Positions 23,606 through 32,255 of a stretch of DNA of 64,000 bases are shown here, in pieces. Position 1 is the first letter of the stretch, and every line of letters starts with the position of its first letter. A model generated the notes under the pieces. That model had not been told where the DNA came from. It saw only the letters and a list, made by a program, of their open reading frames with translations, and did not search any database. A program made the position numbers and the translations under genes. The DNA comes from Pseudofulvibacter geojedonensis (GTDB taxonomy: Bacteria; Bacteroidota; Bacteroidia; Flavobacteriales; Flavobacteriaceae), in NCBI RefSeq assembly GCF_042675745.1, contig NZ_JBHTJM010000006.1:186001-250000 (forward strand). The letters are read 5' to 3'.

Positions 23606-26032
23606 TTAATTATTGTTTTTAGCTAATCTTAGAATATCTCCAAAAACTCCTCTTGCTGTAACTTGAGCTCCAGCTCCAGCTCCTTGAATTACGATAGGTT
23701 GTTCTCCATAAGATTCTGTATAAATTTCAAAAATTGCATCAGATCCTTTCAGACTTCCTAAAGGGGAGCTTTTAGACACAGAAACTAACTTAACTGCCAA
23801 TTCTCCTTTTGGTTGTTGTAAGTCGCCTAATAAATCTCCTATATACCTTAATACATGACCTTCTTTTTGACTTTCTTTTTTCTGTTGGAAAGTATTATTT
23901 AATTTTTCTAAACCTGATAAAAACTCTTTAGCTTCTATAGCTCTAAACTCTTGTGGTATTAAGTTTTCGATTGTTATGTCCTCAAATTCATTTTCTAAAT
24001 CTAACTCTCTAGCTAAAATCAATAATTTTCTAGCCACATCGTTTCCGCATAAATCTTCTCTAGGATCTGGTTCTGTAAAACCTTTGTCTATTGCTTCTTG
24101 CAACACAACTGAAAAAGGAATTGCTGAAGAAGAATATTTATTAAATAAGTAACTTAACGATCCCGAGAAAACTCCTCTTATTTTTGTAATATTCTCTCCA
24201 GAATCATGCAATAACTTAATTGTATCTATTAGTGGTAAACCTGCTCCTACATTGGTTTCATACAAGTATTCTTTTTTATTTTCTTCTAAGCACTTTCGCA
24301 GTTTTTTATAAAATTCGAAAGAAACTGTATTTGCTATTTTATTAGAAGAAACTAAATCAAAACCAGCCTCTACTAATGGTATATAATTATTTACAAAATC
24401 TAAACTTGCCGTATTATCTACTGCTATTAGATTTTCTAAGTGGTATTCTTGTGCGTAAGCTAAAGTTTGCTTTACTATATCATTAGTTAATGCAGTATTA
24501 TCTAAATCACTTTCCCAATTACTTGTAACACCTTCCTTGTTCAATAAAACTTTTTTAGAGTTAGCAATGGCAAAAATGTTCAAGTGAATTTTTCTCTTTT
24601 CAAGTATTGATTGAGTGTTTTCTAATATTTGATTAATAAGTGTTCCACCTACTAAACCTTTACCAAAAATTGCAATATTAATTTTCTTAGTTACTCCAAA
24701 TACCTGACCGTGAATAACATTTACTGCTTTATGCAATTGATCTTTATACACCACTAGGCTTACATTTTTACCCGTAATAGTATTATTGAATAACAAAGGA
24801 GTTATTTGATTTTTCACCAATGCATTAAAAGGTTTATGAAACTCATTTAATTCCTGACCTATAATTGAAATAACTGCTACATTATCTACAATACTTATGT
24901 TATTCACATCTTTTTTATAGAAATCATTTTCAAACTCTTTCTCTAATGCTAATACAGCCTTAGTTGCTTTAACCGTTTTAACCACTAAACCAATTCCTCT
25001 TTCTGATGAGCCCTGAGAAATAATGCTAACACTAATATCATTGTCTGCCAATGCTTTAAATATTCTTGCATCTACTCCAACTTTTCCTAATAAGCCTCTA
25101 CCTTCAAAACTTATTAGTGCCACATCTTCTAATACAGAAATAGATTTAATCCCTTTAGCTACTGACTCTTTTTTAATTAACGTTCCTTTATCTTCAGGTT
25201 TAAAAGTATTTAATATTCTTAGCGGTATATGCTTTTCTACTAACGGAAGTATTGTTTTAGCATGTAATATGTTTGCTCCAAAATTAGCTAGCTCATTTGC
25301 CTCATTAAATGACAACTGCTCTATTTTTTTTGCATCGGGAACTAAATCTGGATTAGCGGTAAAAATACCATCAACATGTGTATAACTCTCCACCTCTCTG
25401 GCACTTAAATAATTAGCCAACAACGAAGCTGTATAATTACTACCATTTCTTCCTAAAGTTGTTGTTTCTCCTTTTAAATTAGACGCTATAAAACCAGTTA
25501 CTATTTTAACATTAGATAACTTATTATTAGAGAAGTATGTCTTAATTTTTTGGGCTGTTTCTTTTTCTAAAGTTACGGCATTTCCAAAATTATTATTAGT
25601 TATTATTAATTGTCTAGAATCTATAAAACTAGCTTCAACACCTCGTTTAGCTAATAATTTTGTAATTATTTTTGCCGATAGCAACTCTCCGAAAGCCAAT
25701 ACCTCATCTTTAATTTTAGTACTGTAATCACCTAAATAAAAAACTCCTTGAAACAATTGCTCTAACCTTAAAAAAACTTCTTCTAATTCTAGTGAGTAAT
25801 ATGGTTCTAATTCTTCTTTTTTTAATTGTTCTAAAGCTTTAGAATAATCTTCTTTATTCTTTGCCTGTTCTAATATCTGTTCTAATTGATTTGTAGTATT
25901 ACCTCTTGCAGAAACTACTACTACTAAATTTTCTTCTTCTTTGTTTTTTTGAGAAATTATTTCTAAAACATTACTAAGACCGTTTCCGTTAGCTAATGAT
26001 TTCCCTCCGAACTTTATAACTTTTATGCTCAT
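23606..26032 (-). CDS. thrA: Bifunctional aspartate kinase / homoserine dehydrogenase
   Basis: The 808-residue fusion has an aspartokinase domain (about 1-285, starting KVIKFGGKSLANG, GRNGSNYTASL), a pair of ACT domains (about 300-450) and a homoserine dehydrogenase domain (about 460-808: GKGLVGGTLINQI for NADPH, NVGAGLPLID, and GAGAGAQVTARGVFGDI near the end). It supplies homoserine from aspartate. Its place in a SAM-riboswitch methionine operon, overlapping metX by one base, suggests it is the methionine-dedicated isozyme, in function more like MetL, and that a threonine-regulated copy exists elsewhere; this is inference. KFGGKSLANG differs from the common KFGGTSV opening. Confidence 0.94.
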   Translation of the reverse strand: MSIKVIKFGGKSLANGNGLSNVLEIISQKNKEEENLVVVVSARGNTTNQLEQILEQAKNKEDYSKALEQLKKEELEPYYSLELEEVFLRLEQLFQGVFYLGDYSTKIKDEVLAFGELLSAKIITKLLAKRGVEASFIDSRQLIITNNNFGNAVTLEKETAQKIKTYFSNNKLSNVKIVTGFIASNLKGETTTLGRNGSNYTASLLANYLSAREVESYTHVDGIFTANPDLVPDAKKIEQLSFNEANELANFGANILHAKTILPLVEKHIPLRILNTFKPEDKGTLIKKESVAKGIKSISVLEDVALISFEGRGLLGKVGVDARIFKALADNDISVSIISQGSSERGIGLVVKTVKATKAVLALEKEFENDFYKKDVNNISIVDNVAVISIIGQELNEFHKPFNALVKNQITPLLFNNTITGKNVSLVVYKDQLHKAVNVIHGQVFGVTKKINIAIFGKGLVGGTLINQILENTQSILEKRKIHLNIFAIANSKKVLLNKEGVTSNWESDLDNTALTNDIVKQTLAYAQEYHLENLIAVDNTASLDFVNNYIPLVEAGFDLVSSNKIANTVSFEFYKKLRKCLEENKKEYLYETNVGAGLPLIDTIKLLHDSGENITKIRGVFSGSLSYLFNKYSSSAIPFSVVLQEAIDKGFTEPDPREDLCGNDVARKLLILARELDLENEFEDITIENLIPQEFRAIEAKEFLSGLEKLNNTFQQKKESQKEGHVLRYIGDLLGDLQQPKGELAVKLVSVSKSSPLGSLKGSDAIFEIYTESYGEQPIVIQGAGAGAQVTARGVFGDILRLAKNNN

Positions 26033-27009
26033 TATTTCTTTTGTAATTCTTTTGTGAAAATATTTTTTAAAATGCTATTTAATTGACTGTATTCGATTAA
26101 GAAAGCATCATGACCGTGAATTGATTGAATTTCATGGTATTGCACATTCGGTTTTCTAGTTGATAATTCTTCATAGGTTTCTCTATTTTCATTTGCTAAA
26201 AAAAACAAGTCGGTATCTATACCTACTATTATTATATTGCCTTTTATTCTTGAAGCGATTTCTAAAAAAGTCTCTCCGTTTCTTGTAATATCTACGGTTC
26301 CTAGTAAATAATTAACTAACTTATAAGCTTTTAATTCAAAACGCTCGCTTAACTTATTTCCATGATGAAATAGCCAACTATCTACGTTAGCAATTTCTGT
26401 CTCTTCATTATATGTTCTATTGAATTTTGTTTTATATGAAGCAGGTGTTCTGTATAAATTCATTGCATGTATTCGTGCATCATGAACCGGATTTGTTGAA
26501 TTGTTTAAAATCAATTCTTGTACTGTTAAATTAGCTTTTAACCAATCTGTAGTTTTCCAATCTGTAGCAATAGGAATTAGATTTTCTATTAAGTTCGGAG
26601 ATAAAGCTCCCAATTCCCAAGCTAAAGCTCCACCAATAGACCCACCTATACATGCAAAAAGCTTAGTAATACCTAATTTATCTAAACCAATCTTAAAAAG
26701 TTTAGCTATGTCTTTTAGCACAAACGAAGTAAAATCGTTTAACAAAAATCCATCATATCCATTTCCAGGAATATTAAATGCCAATATGGTGAACCTATTT
26801 ATATCAATCAATCTATTTTCTCCAACTACTTCTTTCCACCAGTCCAAAACATTACTATTCCCTGTTAAAGCATGATTAACTAAAACTATTGGACTTGTAC
26901 CAATCGTTTGTCCAAAAACTTGATATGATAATGGTAAATTATCGAACTTATTACCACTTATAGTAGTGTAACTAGGAATCGTAATAGTATGTAAATCTTT
27001 TTTACTCAT
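26032..27009 (-). CDS. metX: Homoserine O-acyltransferase (MetX-type alpha/beta hydrolase)
   Basis: The 325-residue alpha/beta-hydrolase-fold enzyme has the nucleophile elbow CIGGSIGGALAWE (Ser), a late Asp in GIDTDLFF and the catalytic His in IHGHDAFLIEY, the GHDAFL phrase being a MetX hallmark. It activates homoserine with acetyl-CoA or succinyl-CoA. It is somewhat shorter than typical MetX (about 350-380 residues), mainly in the lid region. It is the first gene of the six-gene methionine operon, 144 bp after the SAM-I riboswitch aptamer, and its stop overlaps the next start by one base. Confidence 0.9.
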   Translation of the reverse strand: MSKKDLHTITIPSYTTISGNKFDNLPLSYQVFGQTIGTSPIVLVNHALTGNSNVLDWWKEVVGENRLIDINRFTILAFNIPGNGYDGFLLNDFTSFVLKDIAKLFKIGLDKLGITKLFACIGGSIGGALAWELGALSPNLIENLIPIATDWKTTDWLKANLTVQELILNNSTNPVHDARIHAMNLYRTPASYKTKFNRTYNEETEIANVDSWLFHHGNKLSERFELKAYKLVNYLLGTVDITRNGETFLEIASRIKGNIIIVGIDTDLFFLANENRETYEELSTRKPNVQYHEIQSIHGHDAFLIEYSQLNSILKNIFTKELQKK

Positions 27010-27152
27010 TGACTTTTATAATTCAATCAGTAACCTAAAAGATGTTATAACAATACAAAATACCTGCTCTAAATAAATTAGAGAAGCTTAAAAGTATTGT
27101 TAAACAAGAATATGGGAGTTGTTGTAATTTCTAGGAAAGAAATTATTTGCTC

Positions 27153-27270
27153 GTTATCTATCCATTTCTAAATTAAGTTTAGAGTTTGGTAGAATTTAGC
27201 ACCTTCTTTATACAGGATAAAGGGTTGCTAAGGCTTCATTGGGTCTAATCCCTCAGCCTTTCTTGATAAC
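27153..27270 (-). promoter_or_regulatory. SAM-I riboswitch (S-box)
   Basis: Read on the minus strand, the segment starts GTTATCAAGAAAGG, continues CTGAGGGATTAGACCC, AATGAAGCCTTAGCAACC and AAGGTGCTAAATTCTACC, and ends with GATAAC, which pairs with the first GTTATC to close P1. These match the conserved core blocks of the S-box in order and spacing (118 nt). SAM binding would lower expression of the methionine operon. No U-tract terminator follows; a hairpin AACAATAC...GTATTGTT at about 27050-27106 lies between aptamer and metX and may be the expression platform acting on translation or on RNA stability. Confidence 0.93.
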
Positions 27271-27300
27271 ATCCAATACGTTAATGAACAATTTCTTCGG

Positions 27301-27333
27301 CAAATTTAACAACAAAAAAAACTAATAGCCAAA
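27301..27333 (-). promoter_or_regulatory. Promoter of the methionine operon
   Basis: TTTG (27333-27330), a 21-bp spacer and TAAATTTG (27308-27301) fit the Bacteroidota consensus on the minus strand. The start site would be near 27294, about 24 bases before the riboswitch P1 helix. Confidence 0.65.
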
Positions 27334-27481
27334 TATTTTTATACAAACATTCTATTTTTACATAGAAAAACCAAAAAACATATAGTAAACTTCTAGCAAC
27401 TAATATATTTTTCACATACAAAAAATATCCTTTTATCGATATTTACTTTCTATTTAACTAAAAACCAGAAATAACCTCTAG

Positions 27482-27511
27482 TTGCAAACCTATATTTTGA
27501 TTCTATATTGT
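27482..27511 (+). promoter_or_regulatory. Promoter of the candidate small RNA
   Basis: TTG (27482-27484), exactly 19 bp, then TATATTGT (27504-27511), which matches six of eight positions of TAnnTTTG. Transcription would start near 27518 and end at the terminator at 27556-27590. Confidence 0.45.
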
Positions 27512-27517
27512 AATTTA

Positions 27518-27590
27518 GCGTCAGAACGAAAGTTCTAAAATAGTTTTTTTGGGGTAGAGGTTGTCTTTTATTGACAACCTCTTTTTTTTA
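27518..27590 (+). ncRNA. Candidate small RNA of about 70 nt
   Basis: The presumed transcript has a GNRA-capped hairpin, AGAAC-GAAA-GTTCT (27523-27536), a U-rich linker (27545-27550), then a 10-bp terminator stem AGAGGTTGTC / GACAACCTCT (27556-27565 and 27573-27582) followed by eight T residues. It has no usable coding frame and is separated from both neighbouring genes. The U-rich linker before a strong terminator is typical of small regulatory RNAs. The rest of the 916-bp gap 27010-27925 holds the SAM-I riboswitch and, from 27600 to 27925, only AT-rich sequence with no feature I can support. Confidence 0.5.
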
Positions 27591-27925
27591 TACAAACATT
27601 ACTTAAAAAAAACTAAAGATGGTTAATATTCTATTTCCTAGCATATGAGAATTAGTTATTCTGTTAAAAAATTAAAACATATTGCTAATTAATCCTTCCT
27701 TCTATTCTCAAAAACCGTTTATCGAAAATAATTACCGATCAACCAATTTACAAATATCAAATATTTAATGAAAAATAAAATAAATAGACAAAACAACCTT
27801 AAAAACAACAAAACATCGATTATATTCTCATTTAAACGATTAAAATGTTCAAAATTCAACAACACGTAAACTAATTTATATTTTAGCCATGCTAGAATTT
27901 AGCATCCCATTAAAAATTACTTTAC

Positions 27926-30250
27926 ATGATGAATATTACTCGCTACCTAACAGCAATTATTTGCTTGTTAACTACACACCTTATGTTTTCTCAAGTAGGA
28001 ATAGGAACAACAACTCCTAATGCTAGTGCTGCTTTAGAAATAGAATCTACAGACTCAGGTATACTAATACCTAGAATGACTCAAGCGCAAAGAGATGCTA
28101 TTACAGTATCGGCAGCTACTACAGGTTTATTGATATATCAAACAGATAATACTCCCGGTTTTTATTATTACACTGGTACAGTTTGGTCTCCTTTTGGAGG
28201 GACAGATACCGATTGGACGGTTGTTGGTAACGACATGCATAACGCAAATACTGGAAATGTTGGAGTAGGAAATACAGCCCCTTCTGCTAAATTCCATGTT
28301 ACTGGTTCTACAGTTGTAGGATCTGCTGGTGGTTTAACAACCCTATATTCTAATGATTTTTCAAGCGGCACAGTTACATCTGTTGCAGGTGGAGCTAATA
28401 CTTGTGTTGGAGGTACCAGTGTTTGGCATATATCTGCTACAAGCGTAAACGCGTCTTGCACCACATGTAATGGAGATAGAGCCTATATTTTATATAGTGG
28501 AACTTGTGTTCAAGATCAAACTTTAATTGAGGGAACATTTACCCCTACAACTACTTCAATAGACATCTCTTTCAACTATTCATACAATGATTATATAGGC
28601 CCAGATGATAGCTTAACTATAACATTATACAACGAAACTACTGCTAGTGTAACAGCTACTTTAGAAAGTCATGCTGGTGCAGATGCTCTAGATGCCTCAC
28701 ATACTAGCACCCAAACAGTTATTGCTGGAAATAATTATTCATTACGTTTTCAATATACTGGAGATGATGATTTAGCTGCTGCTGTAGATGATATTTTAGT
28801 ACAAGAAACTACTACTGCAGTTACCGGTTCTTATATGTTCAGACTAGAAGACGGACAGCAACAAGACGGTTATGTTCTAACTTCAGATGCAAACGGTAAT
28901 GCTACCTGGAAAGCTGTAGGAGCTGGCGGTGGCGGCGGTGGCGGCATTAATACATACTGGGGAATTACTGGTAACGCTGGAACAGACGGAGGAACTGCAA
29001 CTGCAGGTGGTGCTAACTTTATAGGAACAACAGATAATCAAAATTTAGATTTTCATACAAATAGTATCTATAGAGGTCGTTTTAGCTCTTTAGGAGAATT
29101 TTTTGTTGGAACATACAATACAGTTATACCAGGAGACTTAATGAACGCTGTTAGTAACGCTACTTTTGATTGGGCAGTAAACGGATACTCTGCAAATGAT
29201 GGTTCTGGAGTATATGGACAAGTTAACGGAGGTAATACGGTATTTGCAGGAGTACAAGGTGAATATGAAGGTACTGCTTATAACGGACCAGGTGTAAGGG
29301 GTTTAACAAGTACAACTAGTTCTGCTGCTAATTCTTATACTGATATGACCTCAGCAATTAATGGGCAATTAGGTAATACTGAAGATTATTCAGCAGCAGT
29401 TTACGGACAAACAACTGGCAATACAGCTAGAAGAGTGGCTGGTGTAGTTGGAGTAAATAGTACTAGTGGAGAATGGGGAGCCTTAGGTTATGAAAGAAGC
29501 AATGGTAACGATCATGGAGTTTATGGGTCTGTTGCATACAATAGTGGAGGTGGACGATTAAGTACAAACGCTATAAATACCAATATTGGTTTTGGATTTG
29601 AAGGTGGGTTCTTAGGAGGATTTGCTCAAGGTAATCAATACGGAATTATTGCAAAAGGAAGCCGATTTGGTATCTATTCTGATGGATTATTGTTAACTAA
29701 CGATGCTTATGCTATGCTTAACACAGGTAATGATGGTAATAGAACAGTTAATTACACCTCTTCTTCTACTACAATAGATATTACATCTAAAGGTGTAGGC
29801 ACTTTAGTTAATGGGAAGGCAAATATTAATTTTGATAAAAAATTTAAAAACTTAATCAATTCTAATAAACCAATAATAGTTACTGTAACTCCTATGGGTG
29901 AAACAAAAGGGGTTTATACCGCTAGAATTACTAAAGATGGTTTTTCTGTTATAGAAAATCTAGAAGGAAACTCAAATGTAAGTTTTTCATGGATCGCTGT
30001 TGCCGAAAAAACAGGATATGCAGATCATCAAGTACCTAAGGAAATAACAAGAAAAGGCTTTAACGAAAATATTTCGAAGATTTTTTACAACGAGTCAAAT
30101 AACAACCTAGAGCCTCATGCCTTATGGTGGAACGGAAACACTTTAGAGTTCGGAAAAACTGCTCCAGACCAGAACATTCCTAATAGAGTCGAAGCTTTTA
30201 AAAGACCTAAAGACAAGAAAGAAGACATTAACATTGAAAAAATAAAATAA
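27926..30250 (+). CDS. Secreted tail-fibre-like surface protein (774 residues)
   Basis: The protein has a signal peptide ending MFSQ, then the motif QVGIGTTTPNASAALEI that opens many Flavobacteria trimeric fibre-like proteins, an inserted MAM-like beta-sandwich (about 135-290, with two CxxC-like pairs such as CTTC), a glycine run (about 332-340), a long beta-rich shaft and a C-terminal domain (about 620-700) whose end resembles that of the two 490-residue neighbours (GVYTARI, NVSFSWIAVA). It is probably displayed on or released from the cell surface. It has no T9SS sorting domain that I can see. Function is unknown; related proteins resemble phage tail fibres and adhesins. Confidence 0.75.
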   Translation: MMNITRYLTAIICLLTTHLMFSQVGIGTTTPNASAALEIESTDSGILIPRMTQAQRDAITVSAATTGLLIYQTDNTPGFYYYTGTVWSPFGGTDTDWTVVGNDMHNANTGNVGVGNTAPSAKFHVTGSTVVGSAGGLTTLYSNDFSSGTVTSVAGGANTCVGGTSVWHISATSVNASCTTCNGDRAYILYSGTCVQDQTLIEGTFTPTTTSIDISFNYSYNDYIGPDDSLTITLYNETTASVTATLESHAGADALDASHTSTQTVIAGNNYSLRFQYTGDDDLAAAVDDILVQETTTAVTGSYMFRLEDGQQQDGYVLTSDANGNATWKAVGAGGGGGGGINTYWGITGNAGTDGGTATAGGANFIGTTDNQNLDFHTNSIYRGRFSSLGEFFVGTYNTVIPGDLMNAVSNATFDWAVNGYSANDGSGVYGQVNGGNTVFAGVQGEYEGTAYNGPGVRGLTSTTSSAANSYTDMTSAINGQLGNTEDYSAAVYGQTTGNTARRVAGVVGVNSTSGEWGALGYERSNGNDHGVYGSVAYNSGGGRLSTNAINTNIGFGFEGGFLGGFAQGNQYGIIAKGSRFGIYSDGLLLTNDAYAMLNTGNDGNRTVNYTSSSTTIDITSKGVGTLVNGKANINFDKKFKNLINSNKPIIVTVTPMGETKGVYTARITKDGFSVIENLEGNSNVSFSWIAVAEKTGYADHQVPKEITRKGFNENISKIFYNESNNNLEPHALWWNGNTLEFGKTAPDQNIPNRVEAFKRPKDKKEDINIEKIK

Positions 30251-30276
30251 ACACACTAATCATTATTGAATATTTT

Positions 30277-30306
30277 ACAAAGACTGTTTAAAACAACAGT
30301 CTTTGT
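30277..30306 (+). terminator. Hairpin after the 774-residue gene
   Basis: ACAAAGACTGTT (30277-30288) pairs perfectly with AACAGTCTTTGT (30295-30306) over a six-base loop. The following T run is weak, so it may be a terminator or a 3' stabilising hairpin. Confidence 0.6.
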
Positions 30307-30501
30307 ATTAAACCTAAATTAGATAAAAAAATGAAAATCAACCATTTAAACACTCACAAACAACACACTTTATCGATAATAATCAGTTAGTTGTCGATTT
30401 TACACCATACAACCTACCTATTTAATAGACAAATGGTTAGATTTACTTGATTTCTTGTAAATCATTTTAGATTTAATTAATAATTTTTAACCCGAAATAC
30501 T

Positions 30502-31986
30502 ATGTATAAGATTACCCGATCTTTACTAGGTGCTACTCTATTCTTATTAGCTTCTAGTAGTTTTGCTCAAGTAGGTATAGGAACTACCACACCAGTAGGT
30601 GCATTAGACATTAGCTCTGCAACAGGTGGATTGGTTCCTCCTAGAGTTCAATTAAACGATATTAATGACGCCACTACTGTAACCAATCAAGACACTGGTG
30701 GAGCACCAGTTGCCGGAACCTTTGTATGGAACAATGGTGCATCTGGAACTTCTCCTAACAACGTGGCAGCAGGATTGTATTACTGGGATGGCACCAGATG
30801 GGTAGCATTTGCAGGATCTCCAGGAGGTTTTGACTGGGCTTTAAAAGGAAACAGTGGAACCAATAATGGTACAGACTTTTTAGGTACTACAGATGCTGAA
30901 CCTTTAGTTGTTAAAGTAAACAACATTGAAAGAATGAGAATGGGAACTACAGAAACAGTAGTTAACGAAGATGCTCAAAATTATGACTTTAGAGTAGAAG
31001 GAACAGGTGAAACACACATGTTTTTTGTAGATTCTAGTAATGATCACGTATACATTAGACAAGCTTCTCCTTTTCCAACTATAGATATGTTTACATCATA
31101 TGCAGCTGCTAATGATTATGCTATAAATGGTTATGTTTCTGGTCAAGGAAATGCAGCCGTTTACGGTAGACACGAAACTGCTGCAACATCTGGAAACACT
31201 AATGTAGCTGGTGCATTTGATGGTGGAGCAAATGGTTTCCCTATCATAGCAGATTATACAATGGGTATATCTGCAGCAGGTAATGAACTTGGAGGATTAA
31301 TTAGCTCTAATAGTACTTCTGGAGATAGATGGGGACTTATATCAAGAAATGATAATGGTTCTGGTGGGACTATTGGTTCTGAAGCTAGACTAGCAGGTGT
31401 TTCTGATGTACCTAGACCTCCAGCAGAAGGAGGACCAGCAAGTAGTAATGAGTTCTATGGTGGTTTTTTCAACGGTAATCAAACAACAGGTGATTTTGCT
31501 TATGTTGGTTTAAATTATAGAGGTACTGATTACAAAATTGTAGGTGCTGGTAGTGTTTCTACTATTGTAAAGGACAAAAAAGGAAATGAGCGTATTTTAT
31601 TCTGTCCAGAAGCACCAGAGATTTTATTTGAAGATTACGGTGTTGCCAAATTAACTAACGGTACTGCTACTGTAAAAATAGATCCAATATTTGCTCAAAA
31701 TATCGTGGTAAACGAAAAGCATCCTTTAAAAGTATTTATTCAGTTAGAAGGTGATTGTAAAGGTGTTTATGTTACTAACAAATCTAAAAACAGTTTTACT
31801 GTAAAAGAACTTAATGGTGGTAACTCTAACATTTCATTTTCATGGCATATTGTAGCTAATAGAATTGATAATAAAGATGCCTCTGGTAAAGTAACTTCTA
31901 AACACGAAGGTGTTCGTTTCCCATATGGTCCTAAAAAATTAGAACCATTAAAATACGGAAAAGCTAAAGTAAAAAACAGAAAATAA
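30502..31986 (+). CDS. Secreted fibre-like surface protein, tandem copy 1
   Basis: The 494-residue product has a signal peptide ending SSFA, the opening QVGIGTTTPVGALDI, a region LYYWDGTRWVAFAG shared with other fibre proteins, a beta-rich repeat shaft (about 175-360) and a conserved C-terminal domain (about 365-490) with CKGVYVTNKSKNSF and SNISFSWHIVANR. The C-terminal domain occurs in all three proteins encoded from 27926 to 33737. It is nearly identical to the next gene at both ends but differs in the shaft. Probably an extracellular fibre or adhesin; no enzyme motif is visible. Confidence 0.75.
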   Translation: MYKITRSLLGATLFLLASSSFAQVGIGTTTPVGALDISSATGGLVPPRVQLNDINDATTVTNQDTGGAPVAGTFVWNNGASGTSPNNVAAGLYYWDGTRWVAFAGSPGGFDWALKGNSGTNNGTDFLGTTDAEPLVVKVNNIERMRMGTTETVVNEDAQNYDFRVEGTGETHMFFVDSSNDHVYIRQASPFPTIDMFTSYAAANDYAINGYVSGQGNAAVYGRHETAATSGNTNVAGAFDGGANGFPIIADYTMGISAAGNELGGLISSNSTSGDRWGLISRNDNGSGGTIGSEARLAGVSDVPRPPAEGGPASSNEFYGGFFNGNQTTGDFAYVGLNYRGTDYKIVGAGSVSTIVKDKKGNERILFCPEAPEILFEDYGVAKLTNGTATVKIDPIFAQNIVVNEKHPLKVFIQLEGDCKGVYVTNKSKNSFTVKELNGGNSNISFSWHIVANRIDNKDASGKVTSKHEGVRFPYGPKKLEPLKYGKAKVKNRK

Positions 31987-32012
31987 TACTTAAAGCACAT
32001 CAAAATAATTTC

Positions 32013-32042
32013 AAAATCACCCTCATAAAGGGTGATTTTTTT
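32013..32042 (+). terminator. Intrinsic terminator
   Basis: AAAATCACCCT (32013-32023) pairs with AGGGTGATTTT (32029-32039) over a five-base loop and is followed by a T run. It separates the two tandem copies, so each has its own transcription unit. Confidence 0.88.
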
Positions 32043-32255
32043 ATTTAGAATTTGTAGTAAAATTCTCTGATCGACATCGGTTTCGGTGAAATGCAAAAAA
32101 AATAGATTAAGGGTGGTTGTTTGTCGTTAATAAGGGTATTTCATCGAAATACACTTATTTCACTATCTAGTTAGTAGGCAATAAGCTATATTCGCTTAAC
32201 TTCTTTCTCAAAGAAAGTAGGGACCCGAATTATTAATTTTAAACCTAAAAATACC

